From contig NZ_AQXZ01000018.1 of NCBI RefSeq assembly GCF_000380645.1, forward strand, positions 558,001-622,000: 64,000 nt of DNA, given 5' to 3'. Of this stretch, positions 30,844 through 39,414 are shown piece by piece. This DNA comes from Smaragdicoccus niigatensis DSM 44881 = NBRC 103563. Lineage in GTDB: Bacteria > Actinomycetota > Actinomycetes > Mycobacteriales > Mycobacteriaceae. Both the position numbers and the translations under genes were made by a program. The first letter of the stretch is position 1. The number at the start of each line of letters is the position of its first letter. The notes beneath the pieces were generated by a model. The model made no database searches. It worked only from the letters and a program-made list of their open reading frames with translations, and had not been told where the DNA came from.

Positions 30844-31151
30844 GGTTCGAGACTAGCGGAGGGCCCCGGGAGTGAAATCGGACAAAGTCTCACAGTCGTC
30901 AGAGGGCTCTAGTGCACACCTAGTAACTGAAGATTGAATTAGATAGCTCGAAAGCGTCTTAAAGATGAACGGAAGTTAACAACACGCATTTCATATCACA
31001 ATTGCCACTAATGGAAATAGCCCCTGAGGGGAAATTCACAACCTGCAATTCCTGATAACGCAGGTCACAGCAATGGCCGATAGCGTCTGTGAGTCGGGAG
31101 TCACAACCCGATCACGTCCTTTTGAAATTCGCTCGAAAGTTGCTCACGAAT
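30844..31151 (+). promoter_or_regulatory. Upstream region and structured leader of first secreted-protein gene
   Basis: These 308 AT-rich bases separate mshC from the secreted protein gene. The last ~110 bases share blocks with the leader at 32041-32185: CAGGTCRCAGYAA, GTGAGTC, GATCAC and GCTCGAAAGTTGCT just before the start. Small hairpins are visible (CCTGC with GCAGG at about 31042-31064; TCGGG with CCCGA around 31094-31110). There is no proper ribosome-binding site. Further up, 30946-30979 reads GCTCGAAAG, then ATGAACGGAAGTTAA, a four-codon frame that mimics the real gene start. Confidence 0.55.
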
Positions 31152-31880
31152 ATGAATCTGAAGTCCATCAAGCGCGTTGCCGTGCTGACGATCCCGGTTG
31201 CCGCCGCCATCGCAACCTCCATGGCGCCTGCTAGCGCTGCGGTTGGCGACTACACCACCAAGACCTACATCGCGTGGGACTACGAACTCACCGACAAGGA
31301 CGCGACGACCGGCAGCCAGTGCGACCTCAATGGCAAGGCTCCGCTCGACGCGACGAAGAACGGCCAGAGCGTGACCCCGCCCGAAGAGGTCGGCGGCTAC
31401 TGCAAGAGCAACGACGGCAAGATCGGTTACACCCATGACGTCGTCAAGGACACCAACAAGTACTACGGCGAGCTGAACCTCGGCAAGGACGACAAGGGCA
31501 AGCCGACCGGTTCCGCCATCGGTGGCAACATCATCACCAATGACCAGGGCACCGTGACCGGTGACGAGCTCTACTACAAGACCGACTACAACAAGGTCAA
31601 CGGCCCGACCGGCAAGAACGACCCGGCCGACCAGCAGTACCAGGTCGGCGTCAAGCAGACCAACGTCGACACCACCCCGCAGACCATCGTGTACGCACAG
31701 GACCAGAACCGTGCTGGCGACCAGCTCGGCGTGCAGTACAACACCACCAACGGTGAGGTCAGCGTTTACACCAAGTACGTCGACGACACCCACACGATCG
31801 GCACCGCCGGTGAGGCCGGCTCGGCCACACTGACCCCGACCACCGAGTCGTCGTACGTCATCGCCGACACCAAGCCCTGA
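31152..31880 (+). CDS. Secreted protein, unknown, paralogue of the gene at 32186
   Basis: A 242-residue exported protein I do not recognise. ATG 31152 begins a clear signal peptide (MNLKSIKRVAVLTIPVAAA, cleavage after ASAA). The mature part is polar, rich in Asp, Lys, Thr and Tyr, has two Cys (QCDLNGK, GYCKSNDGK) that may form a disulfide, and alternating Tyr/Thr residues suggesting beta-strands (YYGELNLG, ELYYKTDYN, GVQYNTTNGEVSVYTKY). Signal peptide and leader match the next gene, so the two are tandem paralogues, but the mature parts have diverged. An upstream in-frame start at 31089 would spoil the signal peptide. A strong terminator follows. Confidence 0.85.
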   Translation: MNLKSIKRVAVLTIPVAAAIATSMAPASAAVGDYTTKTYIAWDYELTDKDATTGSQCDLNGKAPLDATKNGQSVTPPEEVGGYCKSNDGKIGYTHDVVKDTNKYYGELNLGKDDKGKPTGSAIGGNIITNDQGTVTGDELYYKTDYNKVNGPTGKNDPADQQYQVGVKQTNVDTTPQTIVYAQDQNRAGDQLGVQYNTTNGEVSVYTKYVDDTHTIGTAGEAGSATLTPTTESSYVIADTKP

Positions 31881-31913
31881 TAGTTCAGGACTGACGGCTC
31901 AGAACTGACACAG

Positions 31914-31956
31914 AGCGCCGCAGGCGGGTTTGAAGAACCCACCTGCGGCGCTTTTT
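31914..31956 (+). terminator. Rho-independent terminator after first secreted-protein gene
   Basis: A GC-rich stem of about 17 bp (AGCGCCGCAGGCGGGTT and a near-complement) with a 5-base loop is followed directly by TTTTT. It separates the two secreted-protein genes, so the second needs its own promoter. Confidence 0.95.
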
Positions 31957-32013
31957 CGCGCCACACACACTCAGGCAACATGCCGGTTACACTGGCGGTA
32001 CACAGATTTAAGA

Positions 32014-32032
32014 TTAGGCTTGGCTTACCATA
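32014..32032. promoter_or_regulatory. Candidate DtxR/IdeR iron box
   Basis: TTAGGCTTGGCTTACCATA agrees at 14 of 19 positions with the actinobacterial iron-box consensus TTAGGTTAGGCTAACCTAA. It lies about 150 bases before the start of the second secreted-protein gene and before its leader. If real, iron-loaded IdeR/DtxR would repress that gene. Confidence 0.45.
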
Positions 32033-32040
32033 CTTTCTCG

Positions 32041-32185
32041 TTCCTGAGAAGGGCATGAGGACAAACTCACAAACCCCAGGTCGCAGTAACGCGCGTCTCA
32101 CAGCGCGTCGATACGGTCGGTGAGTCCGATCACAAAATCGGATGAACCTACCGAATCGTCGTTGCGCTCGAAAGTTGCTGCCCTC
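32041..32185 (+). promoter_or_regulatory. Conserved leader of second secreted-protein gene
   Basis: The ~110 bases before the start share ordered blocks with the leader of the first paralogue, ending in GCTCGAAAGTTGCT about 10 bases before the ATG. A hairpin with stem TCCGAT/ATCGGA and loop CACAAA (32125-32142) stands where the first leader has TCGGG/CCCGA, so the pairing is kept while the bases differ. No ribosome-binding site is obvious. The rest of the 305-base gap holds a terminator and a candidate iron box. Confidence 0.5.
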
Positions 32186-32905
32186 ATGAACACGAAGTCC
32201 TTGAAGCGAGTTACTCGCGTTGCCGCTGTCCTCTCCGTTCCTGTCGCCGCCGCGATGATCGTGACCGCCGGCCCGGCCACCGCAGTCAGTGCCGGTGAGC
32301 TTCTGGTCACCACGACCATCGACTACGACTACGCGGTCATCGACAACACGGATGACGACGGCAACGGCTTCGTGGCAGGCGTCAACGGTTCGATCCCGGT
32401 GTTCTCGAACGACCCGGAAGCGGCAACCGAAACCAACATCTACGCGACGTACACGCAGCCCACGTACTCCCTCGGCTACACGTACAACGTCGAAGACAAC
32501 CTCAGCACCGTGACCGCCGAGGTGTACCCGGCGGACAACGTCACCGTCGGCATCACCGCCGACAGCTCCGGCGACGCGAGCGTCTACGCCGGTTACGACG
32601 ACGGAACGGTCGCGTTTGGTGGCGCGTACGACCTCAAGACCGGCGAGACGACCGTCAACGCCAGCTACACGACCGACCAGTACAGCGTCGGCGGCGAGGC
32701 GAACCTCACCACCGGTGAGGCCAGCGTCTACGGCGAGATCTACCCGGACGCGAACACCACGCTCGGCGTCACCGCATCGAACGACGGCAGCTCGAGCCTC
32801 TACGGCTCGCACACCACCGACATCAACGACAACGTCTCGGTGACCACGTCGTTCGAGTACGGCCTCACCAACGCCAAGGACAGCCAGGCTCCGGAAACTC
32901 CGTAG
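32186..32905 (+). CDS. Secreted beta-repeat protein, unknown
   Basis: A 239-residue exported protein. ATG 32186 starts a signal peptide (MNTKSLKRVTRVAAVLSVPVAAAM, cleavage near ATAVSA). The mature chain is acidic, cysteine-free and built of ~13-20-residue beta-strand repeats: VTVGITADSSGDASVYAGY, GAYDLKTGETTVNASY, GEANLTTGEASVYGEIY, LGVTASNDGSSSLYGS. Turns of the type TGE/SGD join alternating-polarity strands, which would suit a beta-barrel or beta-solenoid. It could be a surface or outer-layer protein, but I know no family match. It has its own terminator and a possible iron box upstream. Confidence 0.85.
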   Translation: MNTKSLKRVTRVAAVLSVPVAAAMIVTAGPATAVSAGELLVTTTIDYDYAVIDNTDDDGNGFVAGVNGSIPVFSNDPEAATETNIYATYTQPTYSLGYTYNVEDNLSTVTAEVYPADNVTVGITADSSGDASVYAGYDDGTVAFGGAYDLKTGETTVNASYTTDQYSVGGEANLTTGEASVYGEIYPDANTTLGVTASNDGSSSLYGSHTTDINDNVSVTTSFEYGLTNAKDSQAPETP

Positions 32906-32920
32906 TCCCGGTCCGACCCG

Positions 32921-32946
32921 AAAGCCGCAGGTACGCCTGCGGCTTT
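32921..32946. terminator. Bidirectional hairpin terminator
   Basis: An 11-bp perfect stem (AAAGCCGCAGG and its complement) with a 4-base loop lies between two convergent genes. A run of A on one side and T on the other lets it work for both the secreted protein gene and the uppP operon. Confidence 0.9.
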
Positions 32947-32959
32947 CGTCGTTCCGGTA

Positions 32960-33712
32960 TCAGAATGGCGGCCACGGAATCGGCCGCCGTGTCCCCGGGA
33001 AAGGGAGCACCGGCGTATCGATCAGTCGCTTCGTACGCTGTCGCAGTGCGCTAATCTCCGTGGCCGTGAGGTAGTCCCCCAACTCGAGCGGTGAACTGAT
33101 CAACCGGCGGAGGTCGTCGACCAATTCCTCGGGAATCCGCTCGCCCGCCCAACCCCACAGCACCGTGCGCAGCTTCGGTTCCGAGTGCAGGCAGATCCCA
33201 TGATCGACGCCGTAGACGTAGCCGTCCTCGCCGTTCAGGGCATGACCGCCCTTCCGGTCGGCGTTGTTGAGGACGATGTCGAGAACCGCCAGCCGAAACA
33301 GTCGCGGATCGTCCGCGTGACTCAGGGACACCGGATTACCGGCGGTGTCCTCGCCGCGCAGTACCTCGCGGTAGCCGTCGGGCACCGCGTCCACCGGAGT
33401 GAGGTCGACCAATTCGGGTCCCGCCGAGGTGACCCACCGCTGCACCATTCCCTCGCCATACGGGCCATCGCGCAGAATCGTCTCGGGAATCGCGTTCCAA
33501 CCAAGGGCCTCGGAGATGCGGTACGACGCGACCTCACGACCCGCGAGTGTCCCGTCCGGGAAGTCCCACAGCGGTTGCTCACCCTGAATCGGCTTGTAAA
33601 CACACCGCATTCGCTCGTCGCCGAGCACTGCTTCGCACACCAGCGTGACATTGCTGGCGGTCCGGATCTGGCCCAGAACATTGAGCTCGCCGGCGACGAG
33701 CACTTGGGTCAT
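32960..33712 (-). CDS. SCO1664 family protein (PI3K/HipA-like fold)
   Basis: From ATG 33712, 7 bases after the DUF3090 stop, this encodes 250 residues of the actinobacterial SCO1664 family. It has VYKPIQGEQPLWDFPDGTL and GREVASYRISEALGW near the N-terminus and LDIVLNNADRKGGHAL followed by YGVDHGICLH, a layout like the catalytic loop and metal site of PI3/4-kinase-like and HipA-like kinases. A kinase activity is therefore possible but unproven. It ends the operon uppP-phosphatase-DUF3090-SCO1664, conserved as Rv2133c-Rv2136c in M. tuberculosis. Confidence 0.88.
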   Translation of the reverse strand: MTQVLVAGELNVLGQIRTASNVTLVCEAVLGDERMRCVYKPIQGEQPLWDFPDGTLAGREVASYRISEALGWNAIPETILRDGPYGEGMVQRWVTSAGPELVDLTPVDAVPDGYREVLRGEDTAGNPVSLSHADDPRLFRLAVLDIVLNNADRKGGHALNGEDGYVYGVDHGICLHSEPKLRTVLWGWAGERIPEELVDDLRRLISSPLELGDYLTATEISALRQRTKRLIDTPVLPFPGTRRPIPWPPF

Positions 33713-33719
33713 CGGCAGA

Positions 33720-34325
33720 TCATTCGTCGTCGGAGTCGTCGTCTTCTTCGGGTTCGACTCGAACCTCGAACTGGCCGCGACGGTATCCGTTGAGGCGCAC
33801 GCACATATGACCCTGGGGGCTGAGCGGCTCACCGCACAGCGGACACGGCGGGCGACCAGCCGAGACGACCCGAGATGAACGCGCGGCGAACTGGCGGGCC
33901 TGGATCGGAGTCAGGAAGACGCGAACCGCGTCGGGTCCCTCATCGGTGTCGTCCAGCACGACGGACTCATCGAGCTCGCCCTCGGTGAGCTCGAGCAGTT
34001 CGACGACCACCGAGCCTGATTCGGCATCCCAACCCAGCCCCATCGTGCCCACGCGGAATTCCGCATCGATCGGCGTGACCAGCGGATTCAAATCGCCGAC
34101 TTCGACTTCGGCGTCCGGGACTTCGGCGCCGAAGCGGCGGCGAACTTCTTCGAGCAACAGACCCATGCGGTCGGCGAGGATCTTGACCTGCGCCTTCTCC
34201 AAGACAACGGAGACAACTCGGGCCTGTTGGATGGCCTGAAGGTAGAAAATCCGGTCTCCGGGCTCCCCCACGGTGCCAGCGATGAATCTTTCCGGGTTGC
34301 GGAAAATGTGAATCGATCGCGACAA
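33720..34325 (-). CDS. DUF3090 family protein
   Basis: A 201-residue protein of the actinobacterial DUF3090 family. The N-terminal part reads IHIFRNPERFIAGTVGEPGDRIFYLQA, and the C-terminal part has a zinc-ribbon-like CPLCGEPLSPQGHMCVRLNGY. The tail is strongly acidic. The function is unknown. It is cytoplasmic by sequence and lies between the histidine phosphatase gene and the SCO1664-family gene, a neighbourhood kept across many actinomycetes. Confidence 0.93.
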   Translation of the reverse strand: MSRSIHIFRNPERFIAGTVGEPGDRIFYLQAIQQARVVSVVLEKAQVKILADRMGLLLEEVRRRFGAEVPDAEVEVGDLNPLVTPIDAEFRVGTMGLGWDAESGSVVVELLELTEGELDESVVLDDTDEGPDAVRVFLTPIQARQFAARSSRVVSAGRPPCPLCGEPLSPQGHMCVRLNGYRRGQFEVRVEPEEDDDSDDE

Positions 34326-34348
34326 GCTTTCACACCTCCCTATCGGTT

Positions 34349-34984
34349 CTATCCACCAGGCCGAACTGTTCCATTATCGCTGCCGAATCCAAGATCAGCA
34401 CCGGCGTCGTTCATCCGCAACACAAGTGGGCCGACTTCGGAATATCGAATGACGCTGATCGAGGCCGGTGAGACATGCAGACGCTGGTACCCGTCAAAGT
34501 GCAAACCGAGTGCATCCGCGAGGATGGATTTGATGACATCGGCATGCGTACAGGCGACCCACACGGTGTCTCGACCGAATTCCCGGTCGAGCCGTTTGAC
34601 TGCGTCCACGGCCCGACGCTGCATCGATTGCAACGATTCCCCATTCGGGAACACCGCGCCCGACGGGTGTCGCTGAATCACTTTCCACAGCGGCTCTTGG
34701 ACGAGTTCGCTCAGTGGCCGGCCGGTCCAATCGCCATAGTCGACCTCGGACAGATCGTCCTCGACGACCGGCGTCAGACCGGTGCGGGCAACGAGTGGAG
34801 CCAGCGTCAATTCGCAACGCAGCATCGGCGACCGCACGAGGGCAGACACCTTCATCAGCCGCTCGGACACCGCCTCGGCTTGGATCTGCCCCTTCTCGGT
34901 GAGCCCGACACCTGGGGTGCGCCCGGCGAGGATCGCGCCCACGTTCGCGGTGGACTCGCCGTGACGCAGCAGAACGACTGTCAC
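34349..34984 (-). CDS. Histidine phosphatase family protein (phosphoglycerate mutase-like)
   Basis: A 211-residue branch-1 histidine phosphatase. The start is GTG 34984, overlapping the uppP stop by 4 bases (GTGA), which puts the catalytic motif VVLLRHGES at the N-terminus as usual. Other features are the second Arg in [11 protein letters not shown], the Glu in [11 protein letters not shown] and the second catalytic His in [10 protein letters not shown]. The substrate is unknown; in context the family has been called MSMEG-type phosphomutase-like. It corresponds to Rv2135c in position. Confidence 0.9.
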   Translation of the reverse strand: MTVVLLRHGESTANVGAILAGRTPGVGLTEKGQIQAEAVSERLMKVSALVRSPMLRCELTLAPLVARTGLTPVVEDDLSEVDYGDWTGRPLSELVQEPLWKVIQRHPSGAVFPNGESLQSMQRRAVDAVKRLDREFGRDTVWVACTHADVIKSILADALGLHFDGYQRLHVSPASISVIRYSEVGPLVLRMNDAGADLGFGSDNGTVRPGG

Positions 34985-35835
34985 GCTGCCTGAACCACTC
35001 CGGCCGCCAACAGGCCATAAACACCGAGTCCCAGGGCGATGCGGTAACCCACGAACCAGTTCAGCGAGTGGTCGATGACGAACTTCAGCAACCACGCGAT
35101 GACGGCATAGCCGAGGAAGAACGCGATGAGGGTCGCGACCGCGAGTTGCGCGTGGCTGGCCGACGCCAGGACCTGACCGGACTTGCCGACGAGTTCGCCG
35201 TCGGACTTGAGGACCTTCATGAGTTCGTACAGACCCGACGCCGTCACGGCCGGGATCGCCAGCAGGAACGAGAACCGAACCGCGGTCTCACGGGTGAGAC
35301 CGATGAACAGACCAGCACTCGACGTCGCACCGGAACGGGAGACACCGGGGATGAGCGCCAGGCACTGCGCCAGACCCATGAAGATGCCGTCGCGCATCGT
35401 GAACTGTTCGATCGGGCGGGCCTGCGTCGCGACCTTTTCAGCGAGGGCGATGACGAGGGCGAAGACGATCAAGGTCGTGCCGGTGATCCACAGATTCCGG
35501 AACGTCGATTCGATGACGTCCGACAGCAGGAGACCGAGCACTCCGATCGGGATCGTGGCGATGATGACAGACCAGCCGATGCGGTAGTCGAGGTTGCGCT
35601 CCGCCGGATTCACGAGGCCCTTGAACCACGACGCGATGATCCGGAAAATGTCCTTCGCGAAGTACACCAAGACGGCGGTTTCGGTGCCCAGCTGAGTGAC
35701 CGCGGTGAACGAAGCACCGGCGTCGTTGTCCCAGAAAACCGCCGACACAATGCGCAAATGCGCCGAAGAGGACACCGGTAAGAATTCGGTCAGACCCTGC
35801 ACCACAGCCAGTACGACAGCTTCAAGCCAACTCAT
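34981..35835 (-). CDS. uppP: Undecaprenyl-diphosphatase
   Basis: UppP (BacA) recycles undecaprenyl diphosphate, the lipid carrier of cell-wall synthesis, and can give bacitracin resistance. From ATG 35835 the protein has 284 residues and about eight membrane helices. The two signature motifs are intact: [14 protein letters not shown] and [18 protein letters not shown]. The open frame runs further upstream, but only through the start of the divergent reductase gene. It leads a four-gene operon. Confidence 0.97.
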   Translation of the reverse strand: MSWLEAVVLAVVQGLTEFLPVSSSAHLRIVSAVFWDNDAGASFTAVTQLGTETAVLVYFAKDIFRIIASWFKGLVNPAERNLDYRIGWSVIIATIPIGVLGLLLSDVIESTFRNLWITGTTLIVFALVIALAEKVATQARPIEQFTMRDGIFMGLAQCLALIPGVSRSGATSSAGLFIGLTRETAVRFSFLLAIPAVTASGLYELMKVLKSDGELVGKSGQVLASASHAQLAVATLIAFFLGYAVIAWLLKFVIDHSLNWFVGYRIALGLGVYGLLAAGVVQAA

Positions 35836-35919
35836 CTGCACCCCGATGACTGTACCGGCGCGGCACCGTTCAAGGTCGCCACACGCTACTACTGTGGGCA
35901 GCGTGAAGGTCGAGGCACC

Positions 35920-36831
35920 ATGAAGCAGCGACGACTGGGACGAAGCGGACTTCGCGTCTCCCGACTGGGCCTCGGGACGCAAACCTGGGGCCGCGAGACC
36001 TCCCCCGATGAAGCCTCCGCACAGTTGACGGCGTTCACCGAGGCCGGTGGCAATCTCGTCGACACTTCCCCTCTTTTTGCCCGTGGGCGGGCACAAATGA
36101 TCCTCGCGAACCTCCTCGACGACGTCGTTCCGCGCGACTCGCTCGTCCTGAGCGCATGCTCGGGCGACTTCACCGACGCCGACCCGGACTCCTCACGGCG
36201 GGCACTGCTCATCGAGCTCGATCACACGCTCGAGACGCTGGGCACCGACTATCTCGACATCTGGCAGGTCGCGGGCTGGGATCCGCACACTCCCGTCGAC
36301 GAACTCGCCCAGACGCTCGACTACGCGATCACCTCGGGACGCGTCCGCTATGCCGCGCTGCGCGATCATCGCAGCTGGCAGCTGGCGACCGTCCAGGCCC
36401 GCTCGCGCGGAGTGGCCGCCACCCAGCAGCCGTTTTCGTTGCTCGACCGCAGTGCTGAGACGGACCTGCTACCCGCCGCGGAGTTCCTCGGACTGGGTTT
36501 CTTCGCCTCGATGCCGCTGGCCGGCGGCGTTTTGACCGGCAAATACATCTCCGGTGTGCCGAAGGATGCCCGGGCCGCAGTCGACCCCCTGATGAACATC
36601 GATCTCATCGACGAACGCACCAACCGAGTGGTCGATGCCGTGCTCACCGCAGCTGACGGTCTCGCGACCTCGCCGCTAGCGGTTGCTCTGTCCTGGGCCC
36701 GCGACCACAGTGGTGTCACCAGCGCGATCGTCGGGGCGCGGGATGCCGCCCAGCTCACCGGCGCTCTCGCCGCCGAATCCCTCGACCTGCCCAAGGCCAT
36801 TGCCGCGGCCCTCGACGACGTGAGCCGGTAG
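35920..36831 (+). CDS. Aldo/keto reductase homologue lacking catalytic residues
   Basis: A 303-residue AKR-fold protein: [23 protein letters not shown] at the start and the NADP-binding [29 protein letters not shown] near the end. Of the catalytic tetrad, only Asp (NLVDTSPLF) remains. The Tyr five residues later is Phe, the Lys strand reads LVLSACSGD and the His position in [11 protein letters not shown] is Ala. It therefore probably binds nucleotide without reducing carbonyls, or uses other chemistry. It is divergent from uppP with an 84-base gap, and its 3' end lies under the C-terminal coding part of the MMPL gene on the other strand. Confidence 0.85.
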   Translation: MKQRRLGRSGLRVSRLGLGTQTWGRETSPDEASAQLTAFTEAGGNLVDTSPLFARGRAQMILANLLDDVVPRDSLVLSACSGDFTDADPDSSRRALLIELDHTLETLGTDYLDIWQVAGWDPHTPVDELAQTLDYAITSGRVRYAALRDHRSWQLATVQARSRGVAATQQPFSLLDRSAETDLLPAAEFLGLGFFASMPLAGGVLTGKYISGVPKDARAAVDPLMNIDLIDERTNRVVDAVLTAADGLATSPLAVALSWARDHSGVTSAIVGARDAAQLTGALAAESLDLPKAIAAALDDVSR

Positions 36832-38922
36832 CGGCCGCTTACCCCAGGTACGGTCACCAACCACCATCATGAGCGCCGGGACCAGCAGCATCCGGATGAT
36901 CGTCGCGTCGAGAATCAGTGCCGCAATAAGCCCATACGCGATGCACTTCATGATGACGAGATCGCTGAACGCGAAGGCGCCAGTGACGACGATGAGGATC
37001 GCCGCAGCTGCCGCGATCACCCCGCCGGTGTGCGCGGTTCCGTACCGAATGGCTTCTCGAGTGTCCGCGCCGGCATCGTGCGCCTCGACCATCCGCGACA
37101 TCAGGAACAGCTCGTAGTCCGTCGAGAGACCGAACACGCACGTCACGATCATCACGACGACGGGGAACATCAATGGGCCAGGCGTGAATCCGATGAGCCC
37201 GGACAGATGTCCGTCGTGGAATATCCACGCCAGCACGCCGAGCGCCGATCCCAGACTCAAGCCACTCATGATGATCGCGCGCAACGCCAGCCACACCGAA
37301 CCGAAGGCCACCATCATCAGCGCGAACGACGCGAGCACCATGATCCCGAGGAGGTAGGGCAGGCGGTCGATGAGTCCGTTGATCGCGTCGCGCTCGAGCG
37401 TGGGCACCCCGGCCACGTAGATCGTCACTCCAGGCGGAGCCGCAATCTCCCGAAGTCCATGTACGACAAAGTCGGCTGCATCTCGCTCGACGAGACCGGC
37501 GGCCAGGACGTTGACGCCATCCTTCGTCGGTTCGGTCGCCTCGAATCCCCCGGAGATCCCGCCGACGGCGTTGGCTTCGGCACGGATCTCGCTGAGCTGC
37601 TCGTTACTCGCGCCGACAATGACGAGCTTGACCGGCTCGGTTCGGAAGTTCGGGAAGATCCGGTCGAAGTCCTCCTGCGCCACGCGCGTCGGACTGCCCT
37701 CGGACAGATACTGCACGCCGATGCCACCGAACGTGACATGGGAGAACGGTGTGGCCAGGATGATCAGGAACGCCGAGAGTCCGACAGTCATCAACTTCGG
37801 CCGCTTCATCGCGAACACAGCCATCCGTGACCAGATACCGGCATCGATCTGGGCTGCCGTCCGAGTGCGAGAGAACTTCTTGATGCTCAGCGAATCGATC
37901 CGTGGCCCGAGGAGATACAGCACGGCCGGAAGTACCGTCACCGAGAAAATCGCAGCCAGAACTACGGTGCTGATCGTGCCGTAGGGCATCGAACGCGCGA
38001 CGCCCATCGGATAGATGAACAGGCCGGCCATGCACACGGCGATGATCGACGAGGAGAACAGGATCGTCCGGCCGGCGCCGCGCACGGCCCGCTGAACAGC
38101 CACCGCGGGCGTCGCGCCTTCGGCGATCTCCTCTCGGAATCGGCTGACCATCAAGAGGCCGTAGTCGATCGCCAGGGCCATGCTGATGAGCGTCACAACG
38201 GCATTGGCAAACGCATTGACCTCGGTGAACTCGGTCGCGATCCGCATGATGCCGCGGGCTCCGAAAACGGTGAGCACACCGACCATCACCGGCAGGATCG
38301 CCGCGATTGCGCCGCCGAAGACAAAGAACAGCAGGATCGCGACAAGCGGCATCGCGATCATCTCGGCGCGCTTGATGTCCTCCTGCATGCCGACGTTGAG
38401 GGCATCGACGACCGGTTGCAGGCCGGCCAGCTGAACCTTCAGACCCGGGACTTCCAGGCCCGAACGCACGTCACGGAAGAACTCGAGGGTCTTCGTTCCA
38501 CCGCCTCCGTTGAGGCCGATGCTGGCGAACGCGTGCTGGCGGGTCGGGTCGGCGAATTGCGCTGAGAAGGCGTAGTCCCAGTAGCTGTCGACCTTCAGAA
38601 TCTGCTTGGGGTACTTCTGCTTGAGGTTGTCGAGAAGGTTCTGCGCCGCGTCGCGGTACTGCGGCTCGTCGACCGTGTGCCCGGGCGGTGCCGTGTACAG
38701 GGCGATGATGTCGCCGTCGGTGTCGCGCCCGAACGTCTTGTCCGCAATCAGCGAGCCCTTCACGGAGTCACTCGCGGTGTTGAACCAGCCCTCTTGGCTC
38801 AGGCGGCTGTCGAGATCGTGGCCGTACAGGCCGAACGACAATGCGACCGACGCAAGCAGCGCGATGACCACGAAAGGCCATCGGACGACTGTGTCGGCGA
38901 GCCAGACGAACGGGTTCTTCAC
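36676..38922 (-). CDS. MMPL/RND-family transporter
   Basis: A 748-residue MMPL-type exporter with two repeats, each one helix, a large extracellular domain and five helices. Family stretches are AIDYGLLMVSRFREEI and STDYELFLMSRMVEAHD, which carry the proton-relay Asp/Tyr pairs, and IATIVLAAIF-like helices between. It likely moves lipids or wall precursors. The start is GTG 38922, overlapping the lipoprotein stop by 4 bases (GTGA). The last ~50 residues (after [12 protein letters not shown]) form a Gly-rich tail read antisense to the aldo/keto reductase gene over 156 bases, so the original stop may have been lost. Confidence 0.9.
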   Translation of the reverse strand: MKNPFVWLADTVVRWPFVVIALLASVALSFGLYGHDLDSRLSQEGWFNTASDSVKGSLIADKTFGRDTDGDIIALYTAPPGHTVDEPQYRDAAQNLLDNLKQKYPKQILKVDSYWDYAFSAQFADPTRQHAFASIGLNGGGGTKTLEFFRDVRSGLEVPGLKVQLAGLQPVVDALNVGMQEDIKRAEMIAMPLVAILLFFVFGGAIAAILPVMVGVLTVFGARGIMRIATEFTEVNAFANAVVTLISMALAIDYGLLMVSRFREEIAEGATPAVAVQRAVRGAGRTILFSSSIIAVCMAGLFIYPMGVARSMPYGTISTVVLAAIFSVTVLPAVLYLLGPRIDSLSIKKFSRTRTAAQIDAGIWSRMAVFAMKRPKLMTVGLSAFLIILATPFSHVTFGGIGVQYLSEGSPTRVAQEDFDRIFPNFRTEPVKLVIVGASNEQLSEIRAEANAVGGISGGFEATEPTKDGVNVLAAGLVERDAADFVVHGLREIAAPPGVTIYVAGVPTLERDAINGLIDRLPYLLGIMVLASFALMMVAFGSVWLALRAIIMSGLSLGSALGVLAWIFHDGHLSGLIGFTPGPLMFPVVVMIVTCVFGLSTDYELFLMSRMVEAHDAGADTREAIRYGTAHTGGVIAAAAAILIVVTGAFAFSDLVIMKCIAYGLIAALILDATIIRMLLVPALMMVVGDRTWGKRPLPAHVVEGRGNGLGQVEGFGGESAGELGGIPRPDDRAGDTTVVAGPGQSNR

Positions 38923-39413
38923 CCGCACGCCTTGGACTTGTAGTCGTTGCTCGTCAGGATTCCGCACAAGTCTGAGCGCGAGAGCTTCCACTTGCCGTCA
39001 ATGGCAATGAAGTGGACCGGAATCGAGTGGACCTGACGGCCATCGCCCGACTTGTCCAGCCGGAAGGTCGCGGTGACCGTGCCGTCATGGTTGTCGAAAA
39101 CCGGATCGACAACCGTGAACTGGGCATTCGGGTTCTTGTTCCGCGCATCCTGGAAACTGGGCAGGTCACCCTTGAACAGGTAGCCGTCCTGAATCAGATC
39201 AAGACGTTCTGCCTCCGGCACCTTCGGGTCGAGGGCCGCATGGAAGCGCTGATCGAGCGTCTGGGCCGTCGGCGCCGGCAGTTTTCCGTACGACGGGTTC
39301 GTCGTATAGGTCCCGCTTGGCTTGTAGGTGACGTCCGGGCCGCCGCACGCGGCTAGTCCCGCGGCCAATGCCACAGCGGCGATCGATGTGAAAACCTTCT
39401 GCGGCGCTGTCAC
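38919..39413 (-). CDS. Small lipoprotein, MTB12-like domain
   Basis: A 164-residue lipoprotein: signal MTAPQKVFTSIAAVALAAGLAAC with lipobox LAAC. The rest resembles the low-molecular-weight antigen MTB12 / Mce-associated fold: AERLDLIQDGYLFKGDLPSFQ, then strands TVTATFRLD, VHFIAIDGKWKLSRSDLCGIL, a cystatin/NTF2-like shape. A disulfide between the last two Cys is likely. It starts at GTG 39413, one base after the previous stop, and is coupled to the MMPL gene, so it may be a periplasmic partner of that exporter. Confidence 0.8.
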   Translation of the reverse strand: MTAPQKVFTSIAAVALAAGLAACGGPDVTYKPSGTYTTNPSYGKLPAPTAQTLDQRFHAALDPKVPEAERLDLIQDGYLFKGDLPSFQDARNKNPNAQFTVVDPVFDNHDGTVTATFRLDKSGDGRQVHSIPVHFIAIDGKWKLSRSDLCGILTSNDYKSKACG

Positions 39414-39414
39414 G

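Noticed and set aside
31089-31151. Longer N-terminus for the first secreted protein
   Set aside because: The upstream in-frame start would place 21 residues before a perfect signal peptide, and this stretch belongs to the conserved leader.
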